Counted from the stretch's first letter, positions 21,364 to 32,486 are shown. The stretch: DNA of 64,000 nt from UBA7396 sp964527685 (GCA_964527685.1 CAZGOC010000003.1:40831-104830); one strand, 5' to 3'. Translations and numbers: made by a program. The notes: generated by a model from the sequence alone, not told the origin.

Positions 21364-21412
21364 ATGTATTAAAGAAGAAGAAAAAAAAGTATGATTTTTT
21401 TAAACTTAACAT
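21347..21412 (-). CDS. Phenylalanine leader peptide of aroG
   Basis: A 21-codon frame: MLSLKKSY, then six consecutive Phe codons (TTT TTT TTC TTC TTC TTT), then NTSLLKD and TAG. Tyr directly precedes the Phe run. It starts about 23 bases after the predicted transcription start of a consensus promoter and ends 71 bases before the aroG ATG. Content, size and position are those of an enterobacterial-style attenuation leader (compare the Phe-rich pheA leader). The last codons form one arm of the antiterminator. It contains no TGA, so it reads the same in both codes. Confidence 0.85.
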   Translation of the reverse strand: MLSLKKSYFFFFFFNTSLLKD

Positions 21413-21441
21413 TTTTTAAAACATAAATAATAAGTGATGTT

Positions 21442-21469
21442 TTTATATTGATAAAATATATTTTGTCAA
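21442..21469 (-). promoter_or_regulatory. Sigma70-type promoter for the leader peptide and aroG
   Basis: On the - strand, TTGACA (21469-21464), a 16-base spacer and TATAAA (21447-21442). The predicted transcript starts near 21435, about 23 bases before the leader ATG. It overlaps the divergent nth promoter. Confidence 0.75.
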
Positions 21470-21489
21470 ATTTTATTTTTTTGTATAAT
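21463..21489 (+). promoter_or_regulatory. Promoter for nth
   Basis: TTGTCA (21463-21468), a 15-base spacer and TATAAT (21484-21489); a second TATAAT is at 21496-21501. Initiation here supports the ATG at 21517 rather than an in-frame ATG at 21448, which would lie upstream of the promoter. The -35 region shares bases with the aroG -35 on the other strand. Confidence 0.55.
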
Positions 21490-21516
21490 ATTTTGTATAA
21501 TTATTTAATAAAAAAT

Positions 21517-22149
21517 ATGATTTTAAAAAATAAAAAAGAAGTTTTTTTAAATTTACTTAAAGAGCTTTTCCCAAACCCTAAGATAGAGCTTAATTACTCA
21601 AATGACTTACAACTTTTAGTTGCTATAATTATGTCAGCACAAGCAACAGATAAACAAGTAAATAAAATTAATGAAAGTTTTTTTAAAAAATTTTCTACAT
21701 CAAAAGAGTTATTAAAATTATGAGAAAATAATATAAAGCAGGAAATTAAATCAATATGACTTTATAATTCTAAAGCAAAAAATATATATAATACAGCAAA
21801 AATTCTAACATTTAATTATAATCAAAAAATACCAACTTCAATAGAGTTATTACAAAAATTGCCTTGAGTTTGAATAAAAACAGCAAAAGTTTTTTTAATT
21901 GCTACAAAAAATGCACCTTACTTAGCAGTTGATACACATGTTCATAGAGTTTTAAATAGATGGGGATTTGTCAAAACAAAAACTCCCTTGCAAACAGACA
22001 AGGAAGTTTTAAAAATTTTTAGTGAAAATGAAATAATAGATCTTCATCATAGACTTGTATTATTTTGAAGATATTATTGTACTGCTAGAAATCATAAATG
22101 TGAAAAAGACGAATTAATAAAAAATATTTGTCCTTATAAAGAACATTAA
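21517..22149 (+). CDS. nth: Endonuclease III, with an incomplete iron-sulphur motif
   Basis: DNA glycosylase/AP lyase for oxidised pyrimidines; 210 residues, the usual length. The helix-hairpin-helix is LPGVGIKTAKV, with the catalytic Lys, and the catalytic Asp is in VDTHVHRV. The C-terminus reads CTARNHKCEKDELIKNIC: three cysteines with spacing x6 and x9. The usual 4Fe-4S signature is C-x6-C-x2-C-x5-C, so the third Cys is replaced (Asp at that spot) and the last gap is one residue longer. The cluster is therefore altered or lost. The stop codon overlaps the stop of the convergent 91-residue gene. Confidence 0.92.
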
Positions 22150-22421
22150 ATAGTTTCTGTAGGGCTTAAAATAGATCTAAATTCTCTATAATAATTATTT
22201 TGTAAACTCTCTGCTTTTATTCAAGCAAGTGAGATTTCTTGTCAAACTATTTTTTCTGTCTCAGGATTTTTTTCTAGTATTTCTATAATTTTTTCTTGAA
22301 ATTTTGCAAATAATTCAGGGTCAATAAATTGTTCTAAAGATGCTAGATTATCTCTTATTTCAGGAGATAATTCATTATTTTTTAGAGTTTCATTTAATTT
22401 TTTAGATTCTTTTTTAGACAT
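22146..22421 (-). CDS. Small helical protein, 91 residues, unknown
   Basis: Start ATG 22419-22421, stop TAA overlapping the nth stop. Lys/Glu-rich and helical throughout (KKESKKLNETLKNN, then FAKFQEKIIEILEKN), with no motif I can name. It follows the 97-residue helical gene by 23 bases on the same strand, so the two are probably cotranscribed. Coding status rests on the open frame and an in-frame TGA at plausible Gly positions. Confidence 0.45.
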
Positions 22422-22444
22422 TTGTTTTTGTTTTAGTAAATAAA

Positions 22445-22738
22445 TTATATAATTTCTCTTAAGTTTTTTATGCTAGATGAAGTAGCATTTTTTATTCAAT
22501 TATTTTTGGCTTGTTTAATTGATAATTCAATATTTGAAATAGCTTTTCAAAGTAAAATTTCTTGCTGATCTCTTAATTCTGATTTTATTTTTACAATTTT
22601 GTTTAGTATATTTTCAAAGTTATTTAATATATTTAACTTTTTTTTATCATCTACAAAATTAAAAATTTGCCTTATTTCATATCTGTCTTTATCATTTAAT
22701 AAGCTATTTAATAATAATTTTTCTAGTAATACATTCAT
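22445..22738 (-). CDS. Small coiled-coil protein, 97 residues, unknown
   Basis: Helical, with an amphipathic pattern (VLLEKLLLNSLLNDKDRYEI, then NILNNFENILNKIVKIKSEL). No membrane segment if the ATG at 22736-22738 is used; an upstream in-frame ATG at 22796-22798 would add a hydrophobic 20-residue leader, which is possible. Function unknown. It lies between the htrA-like gene and the 91-residue gene on the same strand. Confidence 0.45.
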
Positions 22739-22893
22739 TAAAACTTTTATTAAAAAATACTTATAAATTATTATAGCAAATTTTTTTAAAAATAGCAATT
22801 TTTTTTATTTACAAATTATAATTCCCTCAAAATTTCATAAAAATTAGGTAATTTATTAAAAAAGAGATTGTTTTATCAGCAAAATCTTAAAAA

Positions 22894-24072
22894 TTAATAT
22901 TCTCAAAGTTCTAAATTAATATCTTTTATATCTCAATTTTCTTTTAAAATTTTTAAATTTATACTATCTCAAGGAATTTTATTTTGTATAATTCATAAAA
23001 TAGAATTTTTTGTGTTTATTTGAATTTGATCAACTTCTAAAATAATATCTCAAGGAACTATTCATGATTTTTGAGCCATACTTCATTCTAAAATACTATT
23101 TTTTTCTTTTGGTATATAAGCTCCATAATTTGTATTTAATCAATACTCTTTTGATATTTCAGGAGTTAAAATCATATAATTTATTCAAATTAAAGGTCTT
23201 TTTATTTCATTGTATTTTTTTATAGAATTAAGTATAAAATCAATTTTCTTTTTTGATAAAGGTATAGAAAATCAAAGTCATTGTCCATCTCATGAGATAG
23301 CTGTATTTATTCAAATAATTTCTCAAGCCAAATTAAATAAAGGTCATCCACTATTTCCTGGATTTATAGCAGCATCTGTTTGTAAAAGTCAGTTCAATTC
23401 TTCACTTCACATACTATTTCAAGAAGCTATTATTGATCTATTTTTTCAAGAAATTACTCAAAAACTAACAGAATTTTGAAATTCTCATAAAGCATTTCAA
23501 ATAGCAATTACAAATTGTCATATATCTATATATTTATTATCATCAACTATAGGTAAAACTTCAAAATTTTCTTTATTTTCTCATTCAATTTTTATAATAG
23601 CAAGATCTGTCAATGGATCTAAAGCAAGAACTTTAGCATCATACTCTTTTCAAGTATTTGTAATAACTGTATATTTAGCATCTTTGTCATAAACCACATG
23701 TTTATTTGTCATAATAATTCAATCTTTTGAAACAAAAAATCAACTTCATCATCATATTTTTCTTTCAGTAGTTCCAACTTTTTCTTGGAAAAATCAATAA
23801 GGATCTCTTCTATATAAATCAATATCTTTTTTGATTATAATATTTACAACACTAAGTCAGGCTATTTTTACTAATTTTGTTATTTCACTTTCAAGATTTG
23901 TTATTGTAATATTTTTTCAATTTTTTGTTATTTCTTTTGTAATAGTTTCATATCTTATATTATTTAATTCAGGGCTTATAAAATATAAAAATATATAACT
24001 TCAAATAAGTCAAGATACTAAACTTGAAAGCATTATAAGTATAATAATTAAATTTTTATTTGTATTATTCAT
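22894..24072 (-). CDS. HtrA/DegP-type membrane-anchored serine protease with PDZ domain
   Basis: Envelope quality-control protease, 392 residues. An N-terminal anchor spans residues 8-31 (LIIILIMLSSLVSGLIGSYI). The trypsin-like domain has the triad His125 (TNKHVV), Asp156 (PLTDLAI) and Ser241 (PGNSGGP). One C-terminal PDZ domain follows (about 300-392, GSMAQKSGIVPGDIILEVD). The single PDZ is the DegS-like or Gram-positive HtrA layout. It acts outside the cytoplasmic membrane. It diverges from rsmG, with 100 bases between. Many catalytic-loop glycines are TGA. Confidence 0.93.
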
Positions 24073-24172
24073 TTTTTTTAGTTGTTAAAAAAGTATTTTT
24101 TCATATAATAATTAAAAATATTTGCATTGCAATATAAAAACTTAATTTAAAAAAAAATCTTACCAAATTCTT

Positions 24173-24862
24173 ATGAAAGAAATATTTACACAATTTAATA
24201 TTGATTTAACTCAAAAACAATTAGATTTATTTGATAAATTTTTAAAAATATTTACTGAAAAAAATTCTAAGCTAAATTTATCAGCTATTAGAGATGAAAA
24301 AGAAATTATAGAAAAGCATTTTGTTGATTCAATAATTTTAAAAAATTTTTCATCAATAGAATGAAAAGTACTTGATTTATGAACTTGATGAGGTTTTCCT
24401 TGAATTCCTTTAAAAATAGTTGATGATTTTAACACAGAATTTACTTTAGTTGATAGTGTTTGAAAAAAAGTCAATGCTGTTAATGAATTTATAGACCAAC
24501 TTTGACTTACAAATATAAAAGCAATTCAAAAAAGAGCAGAAGAATTAGGTTGTGATATAGAACATAGAGAAAAATATAATATGGTTGTCTCAAGAGCTAC
24601 AGCATATCTACCAACTTTACTTGAATATGTTGTACCACTTTTATCTATTTGATGAATTTTTGTTGCTTACAAATTAGATGATGATGAAGAAATTAAAAGA
24701 TCACAAAAAGCTTTAAATTTATTAAATGCAGAAATAGCTGTTATTAAAAAATATAATTTAAATGGTCAAAAAAGAGCATTGTTATTTATTCAAAAAATTT
24801 GAACAACTCACAAAAAATACCCAAGAACTATTTGAGAACCATTGAAAAATCCTTTGATTTAA
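24173..24862 (+). CDS. rsmG: 16S rRNA m7G527 methyltransferase RsmG
   Basis: 229 residues. The N-terminal helices (LTQKQLDLFDKFLKIF and NLSAIRDEKEIIEKHFVDS) are typical. The SAM site is VLDLGTGGGFPGIPL, with the four central glycines of this block partly TGA. VVSRATAYLPTLLEYV is the RsmG signature, and the C-terminus carries KYPRTIGEPLKNPL. Methylates G527 in the 530 loop of 16S rRNA. It is followed 60 bases later by an unknown gene on the same strand. Confidence 0.95.
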
Positions 24863-24922
24863 TTGATTTTAAATGATATATATGATAAAATATTAAAGTA
24901 ATTTTAAACAATAATTTATTTT

Positions 24923-25540
24923 ATGAAAAATAAAACATCAATTAATTTTTCTAATATAGATGAGAAAAAATCAATCCCAAATGAAAATAATCATTTAGTA
25001 AACAATAAAAAATCAGCTATAACAAAAAAAGATTTAATATTAAAAATTAAAAATAAAGAAAAAAATATAGAGAAAATATTAAGTAATTTTGATGATTTTT
25101 TACATAATTTTTCTATATTAGATAATTTACCCTATATTGATTATGATACTGTATCTCCTTGAGATATAGTTGAAATTATTTTTTCTAATCAAAATAATAA
25201 GGATATAAACTTAAAAATTACTATATTTAAAAACAAAGCTAAAAAAGTGATTTGATTTATAAAAATCACAGATTTAGAAAAAAATATTACTACTCAAACA
25301 AAAATTTGAACTATTATGATGCCTATAGCTCAATTTTGAAAAAGAGAAATTGAATTGAGCTTAAAATGAGCTTTTTATGTATTAATGAAGGATGCTTTAC
25401 AAGAAAGAAATATTAAAAAGATTACTTTATTTAAAAGAATTAAACAAAAAGAAGAAAAAATATCAAATAATGATTTAAAAGATAAAAATAGAATAATTGA
25501 TTTTTTTAGAAAAAATATAATTAGATTAATAAAAAAATAA
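24923..25540 (+). CDS. Unknown protein, 205 residues
   Basis: The N-terminal 45 residues are Asn/Lys/Ser rich and probably disordered. A compact middle (about 70-165) has alternating strands (DIVEIIFSNQN, KITIFKNKAKKVIGFIKI, IGTIMMPIAQFG), and the C-terminus is basic. It has no signal peptide. I recognise no family. It lies between rsmG and the pilin operon. Confidence 0.5.
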
Positions 25541-25819
25541 TAATTAATATTTCTCCAAAATTTTATAAGAAATGTTTTAAAATAGCTAAAAAATTCTTAA
25601 TTTTTCTGGAACTTTTTAGTTGTAAAAAATAAAAAATTATTATAATGAAAAGGATTTTTTGAGATCTAAAATTTTAAAACTTTTCTGATAAGACAATCTA
25701 TTTTTATTTAATAATAACCTAATCTTTATGAAATTTTTGGGAAACTATAATTAGTTTTTATTAAACCTTGAAAAATAAATAAATTACTTATAATAAAAAA
25801 AATAACTAATTTTATTATA

Positions 25820-26362
25820 ATGAAAAAAAATAAATCTTGATTTACATTGATAGAATTACTCATATCAATAACTATATTTATAATGATGACAGTTATGGTA
25901 TATGCTAATTATGCTTTGTATCAAAATATTACAAAAGTAAAATTATCTTTAAAAGAGATTTCTCAAAACATTCACAAAGCAAGAAATATGGCTATAAATT
26001 GATATGATAAAAATAAAATAAATCAATCAGTTTGAATTTATTTTGATTTAAATAATAATAATACAATCAAATTTTATTCTTTTGATTATGATAAACAAGT
26101 AAATCTTGACCAAGATCATTTAATAGAAGAAAAAAAACTACAAGATTATGTTACATTAAACAAAGTTTGAGATAAAAATAATTTAATGATTTATTTTTCA
26201 TCTATTTATTGAGTTCCTACACTATATTATTTTGAAGCTTGAGAAAAAAAAGAATTAAATGATGGTGAGATAAATTTTGAAGTTGCTTTTAAAAATGCTC
26301 TATACTATCCACTAAAAAGAGATTTGAAATATTTTAAAAATACAAATGTAGTTGATTATTAA
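25820..26362 (+). CDS. Type IV prepilin-like protein, first of a four-gene pilin operon
   Basis: 180 residues. The class III signal KKNKSG^FTLIELLIS has the -1 Gly (TGA), Phe +1 and Glu +5 (residue 12), followed by a hydrophobic N-terminal helix (ITIFIMMTVMVYANY). The globular part has the size of minor pseudopilins such as GspH/FimU. It would be processed by a prepilin peptidase and added to the pilus tip complex. The gene begins the run 25820-28371, with gaps of 6, 12 and 11 bases to the three genes behind it. Confidence 0.85.
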
Positions 26363-26368
26363 AAAAAT

Positions 26369-26959
26369 ATGAAAAAAAATAATTTTTGATTTTCTATAAT
26401 AGAAGTACTTGTTTGAATATTTATATTTTCATTGTGACTTGTATCTGTTTATGCTATTATCATATCAACATTAAGTTTAAATGAATACTCAAAAAACTCA
26501 ATTATTGCTTCAAATCTAGCAAGAGAAAATATTGAAAGTATAAGAAATTTAAGAGATAATAATTATAAAAATATCTATAAATGGAACAAATTACCATGAA
26601 ATGATTTTAATAATTTAATTTTAACTTGAGTTTATTATAAAATAGAAAATAACTTAAATAATCCTTGAAATGATATAGTTTTTGACAAAATAAATGATTT
26701 TTGAGAATGAAAAACTGAAATTAATCAAAAAATGAATAATTATAAATTATGTCTAAATAGTGATTTATTGTATACTTATGATTGTGCTTCAATAAACAAA
26801 GAAACTAATTTCTATAGATATAGTATATTTAATGATATTTATGATTGAGATTCAAAAGTTGAAAATGCTTTAAAGGTTACAACAAAAGTTATTTGGTATA
26901 AAAATTGATATCATGAAATTCAACTTGATTCTATAATTACAGATTTTTTAAGACAATAA
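26369..26959 (+). CDS. Type IV minor prepilin, PilV-like
   Basis: 196 residues. The prepilin signal is KKNNFG^FSIIEVLVG with Glu +5, then a hydrophobic helix (IFIFSLGLVSVYAIIIS) and LARENIESIRNLRDNNY, which is characteristic of PilV/GspI proteins (the AREAIE-type helix). It lies between the first prepilin and the PilW-like gene, the usual order in minor pilin operons. Confidence 0.82.
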
Positions 26960-26971
26960 TTAATTTTACTT

Positions 26972-27565
26972 ATGAAAAAAAATATTTTTTGATTTACATT
27001 AATTGAACTAGTTGTTTCAATAACTATATTATCTATAATAATGGTATCTGTTTTTACTATTTTTAAACTTGCTTCTGATTTAAATAATAAAGTAGATATT
27101 TCAAGAGCTATGCAAGAAAATACTAAAAATATAGTTGAAACATTAGCTGAAGATTTAAGAAAAAATTGAAGTTCTTGAGTAAATAATGATTTAATTTATA
27201 ATGAATGTAAATTATCTACTACTTCAAATTATCTATCTTGAAGTAAATTATGTATTTGAAATAATAGTTATTATTTAGCAAAAATAGTTGGAGAGAACTG
27301 GGCTAGAATAGAAAATTTTAATGATTGTATAAATAAACAATGTTTTTTAGTTGTAAATAATTGAAGTGTAGTTACTCAATTATCAAATAGTTGGGTTTGG
27401 TTTAAAAAACTTAATTTTTATATATCAAATAGTGCTTCAAAAAAAGTTGTAATTAATTTTGAGCTAGAACCATCAAAAACTAAATGAATTAATAGTAATT
27501 TAATAAAAGAAAATAAAATGATTTTTCAAACAACTCTTTCTGAAAGATTATATAAAGATTATTAA
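26972..27565 (+). CDS. Type IV minor prepilin, PilW/GspJ-like
   Basis: 197 residues. Signal KKNIFG^FTLIELVVS with Glu +5. The helix that follows (ITILSIIMVSVFTIF) leads to DISRAMQENTKNIVETLAEDLR, as in PilW/GspJ. The globular domain has four cysteines (NECKLS, KLCIGN, NDCINKQCF) that may form disulphides outside the cell. Confidence 0.82.
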
Positions 27566-27576
27566 TTAAAAAAAAT

Positions 27577-28371
27577 ATGAAAAAAAATAAATCTTGATAT
27601 TCAGTTATAATTGCTGTGCTTATGGTATGATTTATGATAGTTTTAACTTCATGAGTTTTTTTACTTGTTTTAGGGGAAAATAAAGACACCAAAGCTATGG
27701 AGTATTATTTAAAATCATTTTCACGAGCAGAATGATCAGTTGAACTTGCTTTATTAAAAGCAAAAAAATATAATTATTCTTATAGTGAAAAATTAAAAGT
27801 ATGAGATAATTTATCAAAAGTTTTATTTAAAAATGATTGATTATTTAGTTTTAATAAAGATGTATTTATTTCATATGATCTTGATGCTACAACTTCAAAT
27901 ATAGACAATAAAGTTTTAACTTCTCTTGAATTTGATATAATTCCTTTATTTTCTTATGATATAAATTGAAATTATGTAGCTGTTAAAAATATCAAATCTG
28001 AAAATTTAAATGATGATATAGTTTTTAATATAATTTGAGAAAATAATTGAATATCTTGAGTTTGAAATATAAATAATTCTAAAAACTGAAATTATAAAAC
28101 AGTTAATACTAACTGAGAGGTAAAATATGAAAATAAAAATATAGGTGATTTTTTAAACCTTTCCACAAAAAACTATTTAATATTACATAATACTTGAAAT
28201 AATGAAGTAAAATATAATTTAAAGTCAATAAATCCAAATGAGTATTTAACTAAAGCAAAATCTTTAATAATTTGAAGTTGAGAAGTATGATGATATAAAC
28301 AAAACTTAAGAGTAACTATTGATAATTCTAAATATTTAAATTTATTAAAATACTCTATTTTCTCTAATTAA
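27577..28371 (+). CDS. PilX/GspK-like pilus assembly protein
   Basis: 264 residues. The N-terminus KKNKSG^YSVIIAVLMVGFM is prepilin-like but lacks Glu +5 (Ile there), as in GspK/PilX-type proteins. A hydrophobic helix runs to about residue 32, then ENKDTKAMEYYLKSFSRAEGSVELAL, the SRAE segment common to PilX/GspK N-domains. The rest is Asn-rich beta structure. It closes the operon, and a hairpin terminator overlaps its stop codon. Confidence 0.78.
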
Positions 28372-28392
28372 AGCCTAAAAAAGGCTTTTTTT
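28371..28392 (+). terminator. Terminator of the pilin operon
   Basis: The stem aagcct / aggctt with loop aaaa and a T7 tail begins at the last base of the TAA. Confidence 0.75.
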
Positions 28393-28495
28393 AAAAAAAA
28401 TAGTTTAAATAAGCAAAAAAAGTAAAAAAAAAATTTGCATTTTGTTTTAAACTAGCTATATTATTAATGTTTATTTTATTAATAACTAATTTGTT

Positions 28496-28768
28496 ATGAA
28501 AAAACAAGATTTTATAAAAGCTGTTGCATCTGAAGCAGGTTTATCTCAAGATGCAGTAAGTAGAGCTTTAAATACTATGGTTTCAGTTGTTACTACTGAA
28601 TTAAAAGCTTGAAGAGAAGTAAATATTACTTGATTTGGTGCTTTTAAAATATCTCATAGAGCTGCTAGAAAATGAGTTAATCCTCAAACTAAAGCTAAAA
28701 TATCTATTCCTGCTATGAAATCTCCAGTTTTCAGAGCTTGAAAAACTTTAAAAGAAGCTGTTAAATAG
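28496..28768 (+). CDS. HU-family DNA-binding protein
   Basis: Nucleoid protein of 90 residues, the full HU length. Motifs: KQDFIKAVASEAGLS, then GREVNITGFGAFKISHR, ARKGVNPQT and the C-terminal PVFRAGKTLKEAVK. The arm that inserts in the minor groove reads NPQTKAKISIPAMKSP, with Ile-Pro in place of the more usual Ile-Pro/Ala pair. It is a single gene between two terminators. Confidence 0.95.
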
Positions 28769-28790
28769 TTATTTTAAAAAAGAAAGTTAA

Positions 28791-28825
28791 AAAATATTAT
28801 AGAATATATTGTTCTATAATATTTT
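28791..28825 (+). terminator. Terminator of the HU gene
   Basis: A 14-bp stem (aaaatattatagaa / ttctataatatttt) with a T-rich tail lies 22 bases after the HU stop. Confidence 0.7.
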
Positions 28826-28930
28826 TATTTTAGCAAAAATTTAAAAAAAATTAAAATTACAAAAATTAAAATTAACTTGAAGTTACAAAAAAATTGTTAT
28901 AATAAAATTAATATTTATTAATTAAATTTT

Positions 28931-29476
28931 ATGTTAGATAAAATAAAAAATGGTATTACAAAGGCATTAAATCATCTTGAATTGGAATTTTCAAAATTAC
29001 AAGCCTGAAGAGCAAATCCTTCAATGATTGAAGATATTAAAATTGATAGCTATTGAAGTTTAACTCCTATAAAAAATACTTCTTCTATAAATATACTTGA
29101 TAGTCAAACATTGTCTATTGTTCCTTGGGATAGAAGTCAAATTCACTCAATAGCAAAAGCAATAACTGATGCTCAAATATGATTAAATCCTCAAACTATG
29201 GCAGATAGTGTTATGATTAAAATTCCACCTGTAACACAAGAAAAAAGAATTGAATTATGTAAAATAGCAAAAAAAATGACAGAAGATGCTAAAATATCAA
29301 TAAGAAATTCAAGACAAGATACTTTAAAAGATATAAAGCAATTAAAGGATGCCAAAGAAATTACTGAAGATGATGAAAAAAACTTTAATAATCAACTACA
29401 AAAAGAAATAGATGAGGCTTGAAAAAAAATAGATGAATTACTTAAAAAGAAAGAAAATGATTTAATGAAAGTTTAA
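28931..29476 (+). CDS. frr: Ribosome recycling factor
   Basis: 181 residues, full length. LELEFSKLQAGRANPSMIEDI is the family N-terminus (the usual TGRA appears as AGRA, with the Gly as TGA), then LTPIKNTSSINILD, NPQTMADSVMIKIPP and EKRIELCKIAKKMTEDAKISIRN. It splits the post-termination ribosome with EF-G. It shares a strand with the EAL gene 17 bases downstream. Confidence 0.95.
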
Positions 29477-29493
29477 TTAAAAGAATTTTTAAT

Positions 29494-32433
29494 ATGAATA
29501 AAAATATAAAAGCAATTCCAAATTTAGAATGAAAAAAAAATAATACTCCTGTAAATAATATTGCCCAAGATGCTGAATGTAAAACAAAAATTTTAGTTAT
29601 TATAAATAAAGATTTTTGAAAGATAATTGAAGATATTAGGAAGGATTTTTTTTTATGAATAGATATTAATTTAAAATATAAATCTAATTTTCAAGATTTA
29701 TATTTTTTAGAAAATTTAAATACTTATATTTGAAATAATTTTTGAAAAATAGCAGAGCATGGTAATTTAAATTCATATAATGAAATATATTTTTTTTTAT
29801 ACTTATTTTCTATAAAAGAAGATTTAAATATTTATGATAGTTGAGATATTTATGATGAAAAAAAACTTTTTTTTATTTTAGATACTTATTTTGATAAAAT
29901 AATTAAAAGTGATAATTTAAACTCTAAAGAGTGAAATATGGATTTAAATTATTGTTTAAAATTATGTTGATTATATAATATAATCTGCCTATTAAATCAA
30001 AATAATTTATTAAAAAAAGATTTTATATTTTTAATTATTGATTTTATATCAATAAAAATTAATTCTATATTACCATTATTAAATGAAAAAGTAGAGGATG
30101 AAAATATTTTAAAATGATTTAAATATACACTTTGATTATTTAAATTAAACTATACATATATAACATATATAGATTTTGATAGTAAAGCTGATATAAATAT
30201 TTTTCTAAAAGAAAATGAAAATTTATTATTAAATACTATAAGTTGATACAATATTTGTAAAGATTCTGATTTTTGATGAAATTTAGAAAAAAAAGAAATT
30301 ATAGATAGAGTATTTATTACAAATATTACATTTATTATAAATATTATTATTTTAAAAATCAATACATCATTAACAGATAAACAAAATTATATAAATAATC
30401 CTATTTTTATAAAAATAATAGATTTATTTAAATGTGAATTAAATAAACTATGATTAGATATTAATTTAGATAGAGATATAAAAGATATATGTAATTTTAT
30501 ATTTATAAACAATTACAAATGATTTAATAAATTAAATAACTTAACAACTTTTGAAAATAAAATAAATACTAACAATTTTTTATCACAATTTTCAAATTCA
30601 AATTTTACAAATAAAGTTGATAATTTAGAGTTAATTCACCATATATTACTATTTAATGATATATCCGATAATAATTTATTTAATATATTAAATATATTAC
30701 TAAATCAAGAAAGTTCATCTAATTTAAATTATGAGGTAATTCGTTTAAAAATATTAAATATAATTTTAACTAAATTAGCTCCATTAAAAGATCCTAAATT
30801 AAAAAATTATTTAAATAGGATTTGAGATCATATAGATGAAAATAAAATTTTTACACATTTACTTTACACATATTCTTTAATATATATAACTTTATCTCAC
30901 TGTTATTCATTTTTTGATGATAATGAAAGCCAAAATAAAGCATTAATTAATTTTGCTAAATTTAAAGAAATAAATCCTAAAGATTCTTTATTTAACAAAT
31001 ACTATATGAATTTTGAACCACTTTATGAAAATGTTTGATATAAAAGGGCTTTAAAATATAAAATGATAGATGATATATGTTATAAAAATAGACATAATAA
31101 CTCTAAAAATTGCTCTAAATGTAGTGGCCAAAATTTAGAAAATATAGCTAAAATATGAAAATGATATTTAGAAGAGTATTATTGGTTATATAAAGAATTT
31201 AAAATATCAGAATTAATCAATGAATTAGATAATTATTTAACAAATAATAAAAATAATATATTAAATTTAAATGAATTAAAAATAAGTATTGAAAAAATTT
31301 TTAAAACACTTTTTCATTGATTAGTTTCTATAGAATTATTTGAAAATAATAATACAAATATTGTTATAGATAAATATAAAAATTATAAAGATATTAATAT
31401 AATAAATTGATATGTATTAAGAATAATTTATCCAATATCATTTAAAACAGACTTTGAGCAATTATATTATAATTATTCAGAAGAATATGTTTGAGAAGTT
31501 AATAGTATTAATATAGAAAATAAATCTATAATTAATGAAATTTTTAGAAAATTAAAAGATTTTTTAGAAAGATTTAATGAACAAAATAAAATAGCATTAT
31601 TTTTAGTTGCAAATTTTGAGAAAGCTTTAGAAAATAATAATAAATATTTAATGTTTCAATGAATTCATAATTCTGCTTGAGAAGTCATAAAATATGAAGT
31701 ATTATCAAGACTAAATCTTTCAGAAAATATTATGTGAAAAAAATATAATATAAGAGATTATATAGATGCTATTATATTATTAAAAAGAGATGATTTATTA
31801 AAAATATTAATAAAAAAAAATATAGAAAGAACAATTGAGATAATAAACAAATCGCCTCATATGGATTTTTCTATAAATATAGAGTATAATGATATAATAG
31901 ATGAAGATTTAATATCTTTTTTGGAAAAACTTGCTTTAAATAATATAAATAAGTTAAATATAACTTTTGAATTAATTGAATGAAAATGGCATAATAATAG
32001 TATAGTGGTTCAAAATTTAAAAAGATTAAAAAATAGTGGCTATAAAATAGCAATGGATGACTTTGGAAGTGGAGAATCAAGTATAAATAGATTATTAAGT
32101 TTATTTGAAGAATGAATTATTGATTATGTAAAAATAGATTGAGAAATTATTAAGAGATTAAATTTTGAAAATAATAATAATAATAATAATATTAATATTA
32201 ATAATAAAAAATGATTATTATCATTTTTTAAACAAAATAATAAAAAAAATGATTGAGATATAGAATCTATTATAAAAATGATTGTAACTATTTGTAAAAA
32301 TCATAATGTAAAAATTGTTGCTGAATTTATAGAAAATAAATTTGTACTTGATTATTTATCAAAATTATGAGTAGATTTATTTCAATGATATTATCTTAGT
32401 AAGCCATTACCAGAAAGTGAAATATTAAAATAA
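29494..32433 (+). CDS. Large protein with C-terminal EAL domain (c-di-GMP phosphodiesterase)
   Basis: 979 residues. The N-terminal ~700 residues are Asn/Ile/Lys rich, helical, and match nothing I know; no membrane segment is clear. A cysteine cluster (ICYKN...NCSKCSGQ, about residues 525-545) could bind a metal. The EAL domain (about 705-979) has YEVLSRL, SINIE, FELIEG, DDFGSGESS, KIDGEII, AEFIE and QGYYLSKPL, so the catalytic set looks complete. A low-complexity Asn run follows KIDGEII, within the domain. It is the second EAL protein in this window and is unlike the first outside the domain. Confidence 0.85.
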
Positions 32434-32486
32434 GATATTAAATCAAAATAAAACTATTTTTTGATTTTTAGGCTTTTTTTATATAC

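Noticed and set aside
21448..21516. Earlier in-frame ATG for nth
   Set aside because: It lies upstream of the likely nth promoter and would add a hydrophobic leader that Nth proteins do not have.
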